64,000 bases of DNA from Litchfieldella xinjiangensis (lineage in GTDB: Bacteria; Pseudomonadota; Gammaproteobacteria; Pseudomonadales; Halomonadaceae), in the NCBI RefSeq assembly GCF_000759345.1, contig NZ_JPZL01000002.1:558001-622000 (forward strand), in the 5' to 3' direction. The translations under genes were made by a program, and so were the position numbers. Positions 11,601 to 19,488 of this stretch are shown here, one piece after another. The notes below the pieces were generated by a model, which saw only the letters and a program-made list of their open reading frames with translations, was not told where the DNA came from and did no database searches. Numbering within the stretch: the first letter of the stretch is position 1; every line of letters starts with the position of its first letter.

Positions 11601-14600
11601 GACTCGCTGACCATTTCACCCAGCGGGACACTGCAGGAATTCACCAGCTACACGCTGGTCATCGAGGGTTTCCAGGACCGCGGGCCCAACGACGATCCCG
11701 ATGCCCCGACCCGTGAGTTCCAGAAGTTCACGACCACCTTCGTCACTGGCGAAGCCGCGGAAATCGTTCCCCGTGAAGTGGCCTTCAACGACGTGGTCGA
11801 GATCAATGGTGCCACGGACGGTGCCTTCCAGTTCACCTCGCTCGAAATCTCACCGGACGGCAGCAAGATGTACGTCTCGGATATGCTCGGGCAGCTCAAG
11901 CGCTACGATATCGATCCGCAGACCGGGGCGCTGTCCAACGAGCAAGTACTGGCGCTGGATCACTTCAACGGTGACAGTGCCGGGGCGCGTGGCATCATCG
12001 GTCTGACCTTCGATCCCACCGATCCCAATGTGATCTGGGTCACCGACAACTACCCGATCCCGCTCTCGGGACGCGACAACGGGGTCCCCGACTTCAGTGG
12101 GCGGATCACCAAGATCACGCTGGACGGGGGCGACGCCTTCAGCGCCACTGCAGAAACCTACGTGACGGGGCTGCCGCGCTCCAATGGCGACCATGTCACC
12201 AACAGCCTGGAATTCCGTGCCAACCTGGCCTATGACGCGCAGGCCAATCCCGATGTGCCGAGCCATCTCTTGTATCTGGTGCAGGGTTCCAACTCAGCCA
12301 TGGGCGAGATCGATAGTGCCTGGGGTAACCGTCCCGAGCGGTTGCTCAATGCCACGGTACTGGAAATCGACCCGACCCAGGAGGCACCGGAGGGTGGTTT
12401 CGACGTCTCCACTGAGCCGCTACCCAACGACGGGTTGAACAGGCGGTTTGCCGATAATGACAATGACCTGCTGAATGGCCCCATCGAGATGGGCAACGGG
12501 GAATACCTGGTATTTGCCGAGAACGGCACGGCAACGGTGCAGGATGTCGACGGCAACGTCCTCGAGGCTTACTACGATCCGTTCGCCGACGATGCCGTGG
12601 TCAAGATCTTCGCCACCGGGGTGCGTAACGCCTACGACCTGGTCTGGCATTCCAACGGCAGTCTTTACGTACCCACCAACGGCTCGGCCGCGGGCGGTAA
12701 CGTGCCGGACGACCCGTCGACGCCTCAGAACGAGTATCAGGGCAACGTCGAGAAGCAGGACGACTATCTATTCACGGTCGAGGAGGGTGGCTACTACGGC
12801 CATCCCAACCCGCTGCGCGGCGAGTACATTCTCAATGGCGGCAACCCGACCACGGGCAGCGATCCGAACCAGGTAGGCAACTATCCCTCGGGGCAGCAGC
12901 CCGACCCCAACTACGATCTGGAAGGGGCTTACTCGCTGGGTGAAAACCGTTCCCCCAATGGGGTAACCGAGTACACCAGCGGCGTGTTTGGCGGCAATCT
13001 GCAGGGCAGTGTGCTGTTTACCGAATACTCCGGCGGCGACGACATTCGCTACATCTCGCTGGATGCCAATGGCAATATCGTCGGCGACGATGTGATTCGT
13101 GACGTCAACGGCAACGTCATCAGCTACATCGATCCGTTGGACGTGATCGAGAATCCCGCCACAGGCCAGCTGTACCTGCTGACGCTCAACCGCAACAACG
13201 GCCAGAGCCAGATCATTCGGCTCGACCCGGCACCCGGCGGCGTCATCACCGACCCTGGCGAGCCGGGCGAGCCAGGCGACGATCTGGTCAGCGTACTGGT
13301 CATCCAGGCCGAGGATGACACCCCCAATGACGGCACGTCGGTCGCTATTGCCGAGGGCAGCGGGGCTGAGATCGAGATCCGCGACGCAAGCAACCCGGAA
13401 ACCACCGAGGGGCTTGAATACGGCCTGCGCCCGGGCGCCTACGGGACCGATGGCAATAACGACAATACCGACGGGGTGCTGGGTGGCTACGCCGACTTCG
13501 GAGCCACCAATGCCGACTTCCTGACCTTCAACTTCGAGCTGTCCGGATCCGATGCCGGCGAGTCGGTATTGCGGGTGCGCTACGGCAATGGCGCGAACAC
13601 CGACCGGCCGTTGGAGGTCTTCGTCAACAATGTCAGCGTGGGGGTCTTCGCCTTCAGTCCGCCAGCGGGCGCCACCGGAGACGACGCCTGGAACGAATGG
13701 ATGACGCTGGATATTCCTGCCGACCTGGTATCGGGACTCAACACGGTGCGCTTCCAGGCCACCGCCAATACCGGTCCCAATATCGATCAGCTGGAGATCC
13801 TCAAGGCGCCCGACGACACCACCCCGGGCTATACCGAGTACGAGGCGGAAGCTGCGGACCTCGACGGCCCGGTGGTCGTGACCGCCGATCAGGACGACCG
13901 TAACGCCTCGGGCGAGGGCTTCGTCGACTTCGACGGCACGGCCGACCAATCCATCACCTGGACCATCGAGGTGGACGAGGCGGGGACCTATGAGGTCGGC
14001 TTCCGCTACGCACTGGCCACTACCAAGGCCGACCGGCCCATGATGGTGTCCATCAACGGTAGCGATGTGGGTGAACTCAACTTCCCAGGCGTCAGCGGCG
14101 TAGAGGAGAGCGACTGGTATTACCAGACCACCACCGTGATCCTGTCGGCGGGTAGCAATACCGTAAGCGTGACCGCCCCGGGGGCCAACGGGCCCAATAT
14201 CGACCTGCTGCGCGTGGCGGATACTCCCGAGGATACCTTCGAGCCGAGCTATGCCGACATCGATGGCAGCGGTCGCATCGAACTGGAGAATGGCGAGTCG
14301 GCACGTCCGGTCAACGAGCGTACCGCCGATTTCTACTTCACCGTGAGCGAGGACGGGGCCTACAAGCTCGACCTGGCGGCCAATGCCGGTGCGTCCGATG
14401 GGGGCAACCTGACCTTGTTGCTCAATGGTCAGCCGCTCGATCAGATGGGCTATCCCGGTGTCGGTGACGACGGTGAGCTTTCCACCTACGTGGAGCTGCA
14501 AGCCGGCATACAGTACAACCTGCGGGTCGTCTCGCAGGCCGATGGCGCCAACGAGATCGATTATCTCGACCTGTCGCCGGCCCCGGGCGATCCCGATGCC

Positions 14601-17600
14601 GATATCGGCATCGAGAGCGGCGATGCGGCGTACTTCTCCGATCGCCTGCACTTCAATTATCTGGAGAACAACAGCGCGTCCAACCCCGACCGTGACTACA
14701 AGGAAAGCGGCACGGTCGTGATCAGCAACACCGGCACCAGTGAACTGTCCTTCATCGACGCCGACGTCGAAGGCCCCTTCGTACTGGCCCAACCGACTAT
14801 CTTCGCCGGTTTGACCCTGGGTGCCGGTGAATCGATCGAGGTCGAGGTGCTGTTCGATCGCGAAGCTTATACGCCGCCCGCCAATGATGCCGGCGACGGT
14901 GTCTTCGAGGGCCGTATCCGCCTGGTCACCAACGATGCCGACACACCGGTCGCCGAGGTGCACCTGGCCGGGTTCTGGCAAGCGCGCGATGAAGGCGGCT
15001 GGGAGCCCAACGTCAATGAAGTCTGGGAGGTGTTCGGCTTCGGTAACGTGATCGAGGGGCTCTCCACCCAGCGTGGGGGTGAAAATTCGGTACTCAACGG
15101 CTTCGACCTCTACCGTCCGGTCAATGACGACGAGGTGCTGTCGCGCTACTGGAAACTGGCCGATGGCGTCGAGTCAGCCACCATCACGCATATCGCCGCA
15201 TTCCACGGCGGCGGCGGGGCGACGCTGGGTATCCATAACCCCAACAATAAGAACGCCGATATCACCTTGAGCAACCATGCCGGCGACAACAACCAGTCGC
15301 TGCTGCCGATCCTGTCGAACGGCGGATTCGCGACAGCCACGATCACCGCCGACATGATTCCGGCGAGTTGGGCGGGCAACGGCCTCTTCGGTATCGAGGT
15401 GGCCGGACTGTCCACCGACCCGTCGCTCAACCCGACGGGCGGCGGCACGGTACCGGACGACGCCGAGGGCATCGAGCGCGGTTACACCGTGCGCATGTTC
15501 CAGGCGCTCGATGCCAACGGCAACGTGATTCCCAATACCTACCTGGGGATCATGGATTACACCGGTATCAACTACGACTACAACGACAACATGTTCGTGA
15601 TCGAGGGCGTCGAACCGGCCTCGGGGGGTGAGATCACGATCGCCAACCTGGATGGTGTGCCGTCAGACGAGCGCCTGGTGATGAGCCGCATCGAGAATCC
15701 GGCCAATGCCAATCAGCAGGTGCATGACGAAGTGGTCTTCACCATCACCAACGACGGCTTCGCCAACCTGGAGATCGCCAGCCTCGAGATCGCCGATCCG
15801 TCGCTGTTCGAGATCGTCGGTGAGAGTACCGATCTGGTGATCCCGGCTGGCGGTTCCCTGAACGTGACGGTGCGCTTCATCGCCCAGGACACCAATACCG
15901 CGACCCTCTACGAGTCGACGCTGACCATTAACTCCAACGACGGCGACGAAGGCCAGAAGGTCATTCAGCTGGCGGGGCTGGCTCAAGGGCAATCGGAAAG
16001 CGGCCAGGAGCCGACGGTGCAGGACATCGTCAAGGCCTTCGGATTCAGCACCGATGTCGCCGAAGGGCAGATGAACCAGGGCGGCCTGGTGGAAGCCAAC
16101 GGCGACGAGATTCTCTCTCCCTACTTCCAGCGCGCCGAGGGATCGGCCCCGATCAAGATCACCCAACTGGCGGCTTATCACACCCAGGGCGATGTGGCAC
16201 GACTATTCATACACGACGTCGACAGTCGCGATCTGGACGAGGTGCTCGCCCATGACGAGCAGGATGGCCAAACCTTGTTGCCGCGCACGCTCAATAACGG
16301 TGACCTGCTGACCACGACCACGCTCGATCGCGATGACCCGTTCGGTTTCTTCGCCGAAATTAGCGGTCGCCAAGGGTATATCTCCTGGTCCGATCCTGAC
16401 GCCAATCTCTATGAGGACACCATCGATGCCATCGGCAACCCGGGCACGAACCTCGATTGGGACCAGAACGACGGGCACCTGATCCGTGTCTACGTGGCCC
16501 GCGATGGTAGCGGTGAGGTGATACCCAACACCTATATCGTGATCCAGGATTATGCGGGGGTGAACTACGACTACAACGACAACATCTTCCTGCTCGAGAA
16601 CGTCACGACCTACGACCCGACCGGGGCCGAGGATGCCGATGGCAATGGCCGTGTCGATATCTACGACGATGATGACGGCGACGGGGTGCCCAACTTCCTG
16701 GACGATCAGGCGCCTGTGCAGCAAACCGCCTATAACGATAGCGATACTCCGTGGGTGGTAGGCAGTGACGGGCTCACGCTCGATGCCGTCAACTACGACG
16801 AGGGCGGACAGGACGTCGCCTACAACGACAGCAGCGCGAACCAGGAGGGCAGCGATTTCCGCGGCGACGGCGTGGATATTGTCGGCGACGGCGACGCCAT
16901 CGGCTGGATCGAGAACGGGGAATGGGTCGAGTACACCATCGAGGTGGCCGAATCGGGCACTTATGAGCTGTCGTTCCTGACGGCACTCGGCGCGCAGAAC
17001 GGCAGTGCGCGGTCGATCACCGCCTCCTTCGCGCAGGGCGATACCGCCTACGCAACGGCATCGCCGGTCGCGGTGGGTTACACCGGCGGCTGGTCGACCT
17101 TCACCCAGACCGACACGGTGCAGGTCGAACTGGAAGCCGGTGTACAAGTGGTTCGCCTGACCTTCAATGGCGGATCGCAGGACCTGGCCTCGTTCAGCCT
17201 GGCGCCGGTCGAGACCAACAGCGCTCCGGAAGTCGACAATGGCCTGAACGATTTGACGGCCACCCAGGACGAGGCGTTCTCCTACACGATCCCGGCGGAA
17301 GCCTTCAGCGATGCCGATGGCGATGCGCTTAGCTACACCGCCAGCGGCCTGCCGGCCGGGCTGACCCTTTCACCCACAGGGGTGATCTCGGGCACGCCGA
17401 CGGCGAATGGCAGTTTCGAGGTGCTGGTTACCGCCTCGGACGGCGAGGATAGCGTCGAGACCGGGTTCACGCTGACGATCGAGGCGCCCGTGGTTGTCGA
17501 TGGTCAGACACCCTTCAATGACAGTGGAACACCCTGGGCGGTGGGCAATGGCATTACGCTCGATGCCACCGTCTTCGACGAGGGAGGTGAAGGAATCAGC

Positions 17601-19403
17601 TACAGCGATGCCGATGCCGAGCAATTGGGAAGCGATTTCCGAGACGTCGGTGTGGATATCGTGGGCAATGGTGATGCGATCGGCTGGGTAGATGAGGGCG
17701 AATGGGTGGAATATACCCTCGACGTCGCCGAGGCCGGCACCTATAGCCTGAGCTTCATGTCGTCGACACCTGAGAACGGCCGCACGATAACGGCCTCGGT
17801 GGAGCAGGCTGGTGCGTTCTATACCAGCTCGTCGCCCCTCGCGGTGCCCAATACCGGCTCATGGACGAACTTCACCCAGACCGAGGCCCTGGAACTCGGC
17901 CTGCAGGCCGGTGAGCAGGTATTGCGCCTGACCTTCAATGGCGGATCGCAGGACCTGGCCTCGTTCACCCTGGTGCCGGTCGAGACCAACAGCGCGCCGC
18001 AAGTCGACAATGGCCTGAGCGATTTGACGGCCACTCAGGACGAGGCGTTCTCGTACACGATCCCGGCGGAGGCCTTCAGCGATGCCGATGGCGATGCGCT
18101 CAGCTACACCGCCAGCGGCCTGCCGGCCGGGCTGACGCTCTCGCCCAACGGGGTGATCTCGGGCACGCCAACGGCGAGTGGCAGCTTCGAGGTGCTGGTC
18201 AGTGCCTCGGACGGTGAGGATAGCGTCGAGACTGGCTTCACCCTGGTGGTGGGTGCGCCGCCTGTCGATGATGGGCAGACCCCTTTCAACGGCACACAAG
18301 CGCCATGGCTGGTCGATGCCGGGGGTCTGACGCTGCAGGCGATCCATTATGACGCGGGTGGCCAGGGTGTGGCGTACAACGATAGCAGCGAGGCGCAGCT
18401 AGGCAGCAACCTACGCGGGGATGGGGTCGATATCGCGGTGGCCGAGAATGCGATCGGCTGGGTGGCTGACGGCGAGTGGGTCGAATACACCATCAATGTG
18501 GCCGAGGCAGGTACCTACGATCTGTCCTTCATGCTGTCGACACCGGAAAGTGGACGTAGCATCACCGCGTCAGTGGAGCAGGGCGGAACCTTCTACACCA
18601 GTTCGTCGGCCTTGGCCGTCCCCAATACCGGTTCGTGGACGAACTTTACCCAGACCCAACCGTTGGCCATGGACCTGGAGGCCGGAGAGCAGGTTCTGCG
18701 CCTGACCTTCAATGGCGGTTCGATGGACATCCAGTCGCTCACTTTGGACAAGCAGGAGGAGCAGCAGGCCTTCAACGACTCGGGCACGCCGTGGTTGATC
18801 GATGCCGACGGCTTGACCCTCGATGCCGTTCTCTATGATGAAGGTGGAGAGGGTGTCGCTTTTAGCGACAGCGATATGTCGGAGTCGGGTGACGATTTCA
18901 GGGCGGATGGCGTCGATACCGTGGGTGGCGGCGAGGCGATTGGCTGGGTCGCGGATGGGGAATGGGTCGAGTACACCGTCAATGTGGAGCAGGCGGGTAC
19001 ATACGCGCTCTCCTTCCAGACGGCGACGACCCACAATGGTCGCTCCATCACCGCAGCGGCGGAGCAGGACGGCCAGTTCTATGCCGAATCCTCACTGGCG
19101 GTTCCCAACTCGGGGGCATGGGGCAACTACGTGTCCACCGGTACGCTGTCGCTCGACCTTGAAGCCGGTGAGCAGGTGCTACGGCTGACCTTCAATGGTG
19201 GCTCGATGGACCTGCAGTCGTTCACGATCGCGCAAGTGCCGGGGGCCATGCCAATGCTTGCGGCAACGCTCGATGAGCCAGCGCTGAACGATGCCAGCTT
19301 CGATGGCGGGGAGCATGGCGAGGCCGCGATGGCGCCCATGAGTGACGAGGTGAGTCTGGCGGGGGTCAAGGACGACGAGGGGATGGCGTCCTCTCTCATG
19401 TAG
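5652..19403 (+). CDS. Giant secreted multidomain carbohydrate-binding protein, 4583 aa (probable type I secretion substrate)
   Basis: The ATG at 5652 follows TGAGGTG; an in-frame GTG at 5640 is less likely. There is no Sec signal peptide. In approximate order: an Ig-like N-terminal module (1-115); two CBM6/35-like modules (124-450); a cadherin-like module (452-550); a Calx-beta plus CBM unit repeated twice with a third Calx-beta (554-1176); three CBM-like modules (1179-1675); a malectin-like module (1685-1890); an Ig-like module (1893-2035); a sugar-dehydrogenase-type beta-propeller (2037-2530); further CBM-like modules (2545-2980); two choice-of-anchor-D plus YDYNDN units (2983-3655); a Asp-rich calcium-binding-type linker (about 3660-3690); and four GEWVEYT-type CBM6 repeats with two He_PIG-like spacers. 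I saw no RTX nonapeptides. The divergent type I exporter is the likely secretion route. The role is inferred as adhesion or glycan binding. Confidence 0.9.
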   Translation: MFSFSLVDAVNGELRRGLKDTQRLDAEDFSGAALRVIPTPENGLDVSLVKALRVSLTNGDGDPTTWTDTSAPFIFAELPALMAGATRFNVEALDEQGAVLPQGTGQLAFDVTEGSEEPELFTPLRIQAEDTDDIEADGNYTTLTGENLLPQGGEDEPNAINAEGGAYIDYGDPSGEALAFHVDIAEAGEYEIALRYALSQNSDGTDRNRPLRLELNGELIDRQFDLPSTTDTADNGDFTTFAERTLLLQLEAGQNIISFTSNGESGPNVDALEVRQPAEGSVVIQGENLALSPAQSLTDNTTNRVVTLDSIITIDDTFRIGAEGASYLDWAFGNADAYAEFGYEAPVAGTYRITVTYAGSTDRPLDLMRVENGETTVLDTFDFIASAAPESLPDDLDDIPEGVEVAEQPSEWEGWTTETLEIALGAGDHLLRLGGYANGPNIDKIEMALVAADPVPASLALDNASVLENDDGAVVGQLTIEGGAEAYVYSVDDDRFEVDDAGMLRLKEGVSLDFETEASVEVRVTATDSNEVSLTETFTLAVGDVEEETQATVLIGIADAAPLVESGDDGVTTLNFALSASENFSGEVALDLEIDGVAETRSVTFTDGSAMLAVDVANDDEDNGSETVSVSLIGVTGDNVDVDATAATASGSVSEDDEAPVEPVDPIRLQAEDFDSSLAFSVESMAAADGGQGIRLPARTEGSARYELDGKVAAGTYTVIVRYFDEDDGESTAQLSIGNAEGESFSGSWTFDDDGGGNGLQAQNLRTVTFENVTVGENAALDLSVTSDAFEYARIDYIEFVPGSIEPTPTALIGIADAAPQVESGDDGVTTLSFALSASENFSGEVALDLEIDGVAETRSVTFTDGSATLDVGVANDDEDNGTETVSVSLIGVTGDNVDVDVTAATASGSVSEDDEAPVEPVDPIRLQAEDFDSASAFSVESMAAADGGQGIRLPARTEGSARYELDGKVAAGTYTVIVRYFDEDDGESTAQLSIGNAEGESFSGSWTFDDDGGGNGLQAQNLRTVTFENVTVGENAALDLSVTSDAFEYARIDYIEFVPGSVEPTPTVLIGIADAAPLVESGDDGVTTLSFALSASENFSGEVTLDLEIDGMAETRSVSFTDGSAMLAVDVANDDEDNGTETVSVSLVGVTGDTVAIDATAATASGSVSEDDEATVFVPIVIQAENGDLTIFDDGSNTTVTTVRDADNPETGSGFSGLRPDFSGTGYVDYGDTAGDAVTFEVSVPQAGSYDLNIRYASNTGRPLDLSINGNDAGALPFTSTDPDGAGEEEGFDHWLFETVTVTLAAGSNSVSLAIPEGASTGPNIDRIEITEAGSGPLPEDPDGEPPVEVDPIVIQAENASLVAINDSGSPDEGAFTRVVDAANPDAFGNYREGAEGGAYVDFGSDPGDEVVFTVNAEVAGTYTATIRFGNGGADPRPLNLSVNGSDASQVAFPPAPDDGVTDPWDIWQEIEIEVELEAGANSVSFAIPSVAEGGVNNGPNFDWIKFDHQADDGGEPPVEPFLFEIEGEALTIHDDEPTPDTVVRDASNPETNTGAGPDGLWDGFGGEGYLDMGNETGDAASFEVTVEEAGTYTLTVRYANGDGAGASRPMDILVGGESQGSMGFPTTGIGDAGWLNWSEATIELDLEAGSNTIRLENLGNAGPNIDSLAVSREGDEEPPFVEPGERFAVKINFQPEGFATPEGYVADTGQAFGDQSVTAGGQTYQYGWVTEASIADGTDNGTTPLAIADLTNVAVNDRTDEIAGVDPRQGTYAHFDQPAANYVRAGWEIELEDGYYEVTLSIGDTSGPYDSVNAVNAEGEAFNDAFTPFRPDDFPEDGNPANDTEGFRSDLVTRVVLVTDGRLTLDSIGLGENTEIQYVEIKALPDLTPEDDREAPADYAFFTDPRAIAGVGENEVEVDLDAEDGTPPTGVDPNSDIFVGISVVDGRGGALLESLNDGSVRLFKTVSGQEVTFNVNTTGGFDSLTISPSGTLQEFTSYTLVIEGFQDRGPNDDPDAPTREFQKFTTTFVTGEAAEIVPREVAFNDVVEINGATDGAFQFTSLEISPDGSKMYVSDMLGQLKRYDIDPQTGALSNEQVLALDHFNGDSAGARGIIGLTFDPTDPNVIWVTDNYPIPLSGRDNGVPDFSGRITKITLDGGDAFSATAETYVTGLPRSNGDHVTNSLEFRANLAYDAQANPDVPSHLLYLVQGSNSAMGEIDSAWGNRPERLLNATVLEIDPTQEAPEGGFDVSTEPLPNDGLNRRFADNDNDLLNGPIEMGNGEYLVFAENGTATVQDVDGNVLEAYYDPFADDAVVKIFATGVRNAYDLVWHSNGSLYVPTNGSAAGGNVPDDPSTPQNEYQGNVEKQDDYLFTVEEGGYYGHPNPLRGEYILNGGNPTTGSDPNQVGNYPSGQQPDPNYDLEGAYSLGENRSPNGVTEYTSGVFGGNLQGSVLFTEYSGGDDIRYISLDANGNIVGDDVIRDVNGNVISYIDPLDVIENPATGQLYLLTLNRNNGQSQIIRLDPAPGGVITDPGEPGEPGDDLVSVLVIQAEDDTPNDGTSVAIAEGSGAEIEIRDASNPETTEGLEYGLRPGAYGTDGNNDNTDGVLGGYADFGATNADFLTFNFELSGSDAGESVLRVRYGNGANTDRPLEVFVNNVSVGVFAFSPPAGATGDDAWNEWMTLDIPADLVSGLNTVRFQATANTGPNIDQLEILKAPDDTTPGYTEYEAEAADLDGPVVVTADQDDRNASGEGFVDFDGTADQSITWTIEVDEAGTYEVGFRYALATTKADRPMMVSINGSDVGELNFPGVSGVEESDWYYQTTTVILSAGSNTVSVTAPGANGPNIDLLRVADTPEDTFEPSYADIDGSGRIELENGESARPVNERTADFYFTVSEDGAYKLDLAANAGASDGGNLTLLLNGQPLDQMGYPGVGDDGELSTYVELQAGIQYNLRVVSQADGANEIDYLDLSPAPGDPDADIGIESGDAAYFSDRLHFNYLENNSASNPDRDYKESGTVVISNTGTSELSFIDADVEGPFVLAQPTIFAGLTLGAGESIEVEVLFDREAYTPPANDAGDGVFEGRIRLVTNDADTPVAEVHLAGFWQARDEGGWEPNVNEVWEVFGFGNVIEGLSTQRGGENSVLNGFDLYRPVNDDEVLSRYWKLADGVESATITHIAAFHGGGGATLGIHNPNNKNADITLSNHAGDNNQSLLPILSNGGFATATITADMIPASWAGNGLFGIEVAGLSTDPSLNPTGGGTVPDDAEGIERGYTVRMFQALDANGNVIPNTYLGIMDYTGINYDYNDNMFVIEGVEPASGGEITIANLDGVPSDERLVMSRIENPANANQQVHDEVVFTITNDGFANLEIASLEIADPSLFEIVGESTDLVIPAGGSLNVTVRFIAQDTNTATLYESTLTINSNDGDEGQKVIQLAGLAQGQSESGQEPTVQDIVKAFGFSTDVAEGQMNQGGLVEANGDEILSPYFQRAEGSAPIKITQLAAYHTQGDVARLFIHDVDSRDLDEVLAHDEQDGQTLLPRTLNNGDLLTTTTLDRDDPFGFFAEISGRQGYISWSDPDANLYEDTIDAIGNPGTNLDWDQNDGHLIRVYVARDGSGEVIPNTYIVIQDYAGVNYDYNDNIFLLENVTTYDPTGAEDADGNGRVDIYDDDDGDGVPNFLDDQAPVQQTAYNDSDTPWVVGSDGLTLDAVNYDEGGQDVAYNDSSANQEGSDFRGDGVDIVGDGDAIGWIENGEWVEYTIEVAESGTYELSFLTALGAQNGSARSITASFAQGDTAYATASPVAVGYTGGWSTFTQTDTVQVELEAGVQVVRLTFNGGSQDLASFSLAPVETNSAPEVDNGLNDLTATQDEAFSYTIPAEAFSDADGDALSYTASGLPAGLTLSPTGVISGTPTANGSFEVLVTASDGEDSVETGFTLTIEAPVVVDGQTPFNDSGTPWAVGNGITLDATVFDEGGEGISYSDADAEQLGSDFRDVGVDIVGNGDAIGWVDEGEWVEYTLDVAEAGTYSLSFMSSTPENGRTITASVEQAGAFYTSSSPLAVPNTGSWTNFTQTEALELGLQAGEQVLRLTFNGGSQDLASFTLVPVETNSAPQVDNGLSDLTATQDEAFSYTIPAEAFSDADGDALSYTASGLPAGLTLSPNGVISGTPTASGSFEVLVSASDGEDSVETGFTLVVGAPPVDDGQTPFNGTQAPWLVDAGGLTLQAIHYDAGGQGVAYNDSSEAQLGSNLRGDGVDIAVAENAIGWVADGEWVEYTINVAEAGTYDLSFMLSTPESGRSITASVEQGGTFYTSSSALAVPNTGSWTNFTQTQPLAMDLEAGEQVLRLTFNGGSMDIQSLTLDKQEEQQAFNDSGTPWLIDADGLTLDAVLYDEGGEGVAFSDSDMSESGDDFRADGVDTVGGGEAIGWVADGEWVEYTVNVEQAGTYALSFQTATTHNGRSITAAAEQDGQFYAESSLAVPNSGAWGNYVSTGTLSLDLEAGEQVLRLTFNGGSMDLQSFTIAQVPGAMPMLAATLDEPALNDASFDGGEHGEAAMAPMSDEVSLAGVKDDEGMASSLM
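7311..8858 (+). repeat. Two tandem 774-bp near-identical repeats inside the giant gene
   Basis: The unit beginning CTGATCGGTATCGCC occurs at 7311, 8085 and 8859, exactly 774 bp (258 codons) apart. Units 1 and 2 are complete and differ by eye at only about twenty positions. Each encodes a Calx-beta-like domain plus a CBM6-like domain. The third start (8859 to about 9180) keeps only the Calx-beta half, in a more diverged form. The in-frame period and high identity point to recent duplication or gene conversion, and copy number could vary between strains. Confidence 0.93.
16726..19230 (+). repeat. Four imperfect CBM6-type repeats with two He_PIG-like spacers
   Basis: Four modules of roughly 155 residues start near 16726, 17512, 18286 and 18770. 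They share a P-W-x-V/L opening, DEGGxGVAYxDS-type text, GDAIGWV..GEWVEYT and LRLTFNGGS. The first three are separated by two nearly identical spacer domains (from about 17215 and 17990) with SDADGDALSYTASGLP and GVISGTP. Corresponding DNA is about 771 bp apart. These are typical CBM6 and putative Ig spacers. The repeats are more diverged than the 774-bp pair, so they are probably an older amplification. Confidence 0.85.
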
Positions 19404-19442
19404 CCCTGACGCTCCCGTCCTCAGTCCGGACGTAACGTAAAT

Positions 19443-19473
19443 CGCCCCCGGCCAGGTTTCCTGGTCGGGGGCG
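19443..19473. terminator. Bidirectional hairpin terminator between giant gene and gntR
   Basis: Positions 19443-19456 pair with 19460-19473 across a TTT loop (14 bp with one G-T pair). The hairpin lies between two convergent stop codons at 19403 and 19489. It lacks a long T-run on either side. Confidence 0.7.
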
Positions 19474-19488
19474 TCATGTTCTGCTTGG

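Noticed and set aside
12768-14981. 737-residue minus-strand open frame
   Set aside because: Antisense shadow of the CBM and propeller region. Low-complexity G/V/I/D-rich text with no recognisable domain or ribosome-binding site.
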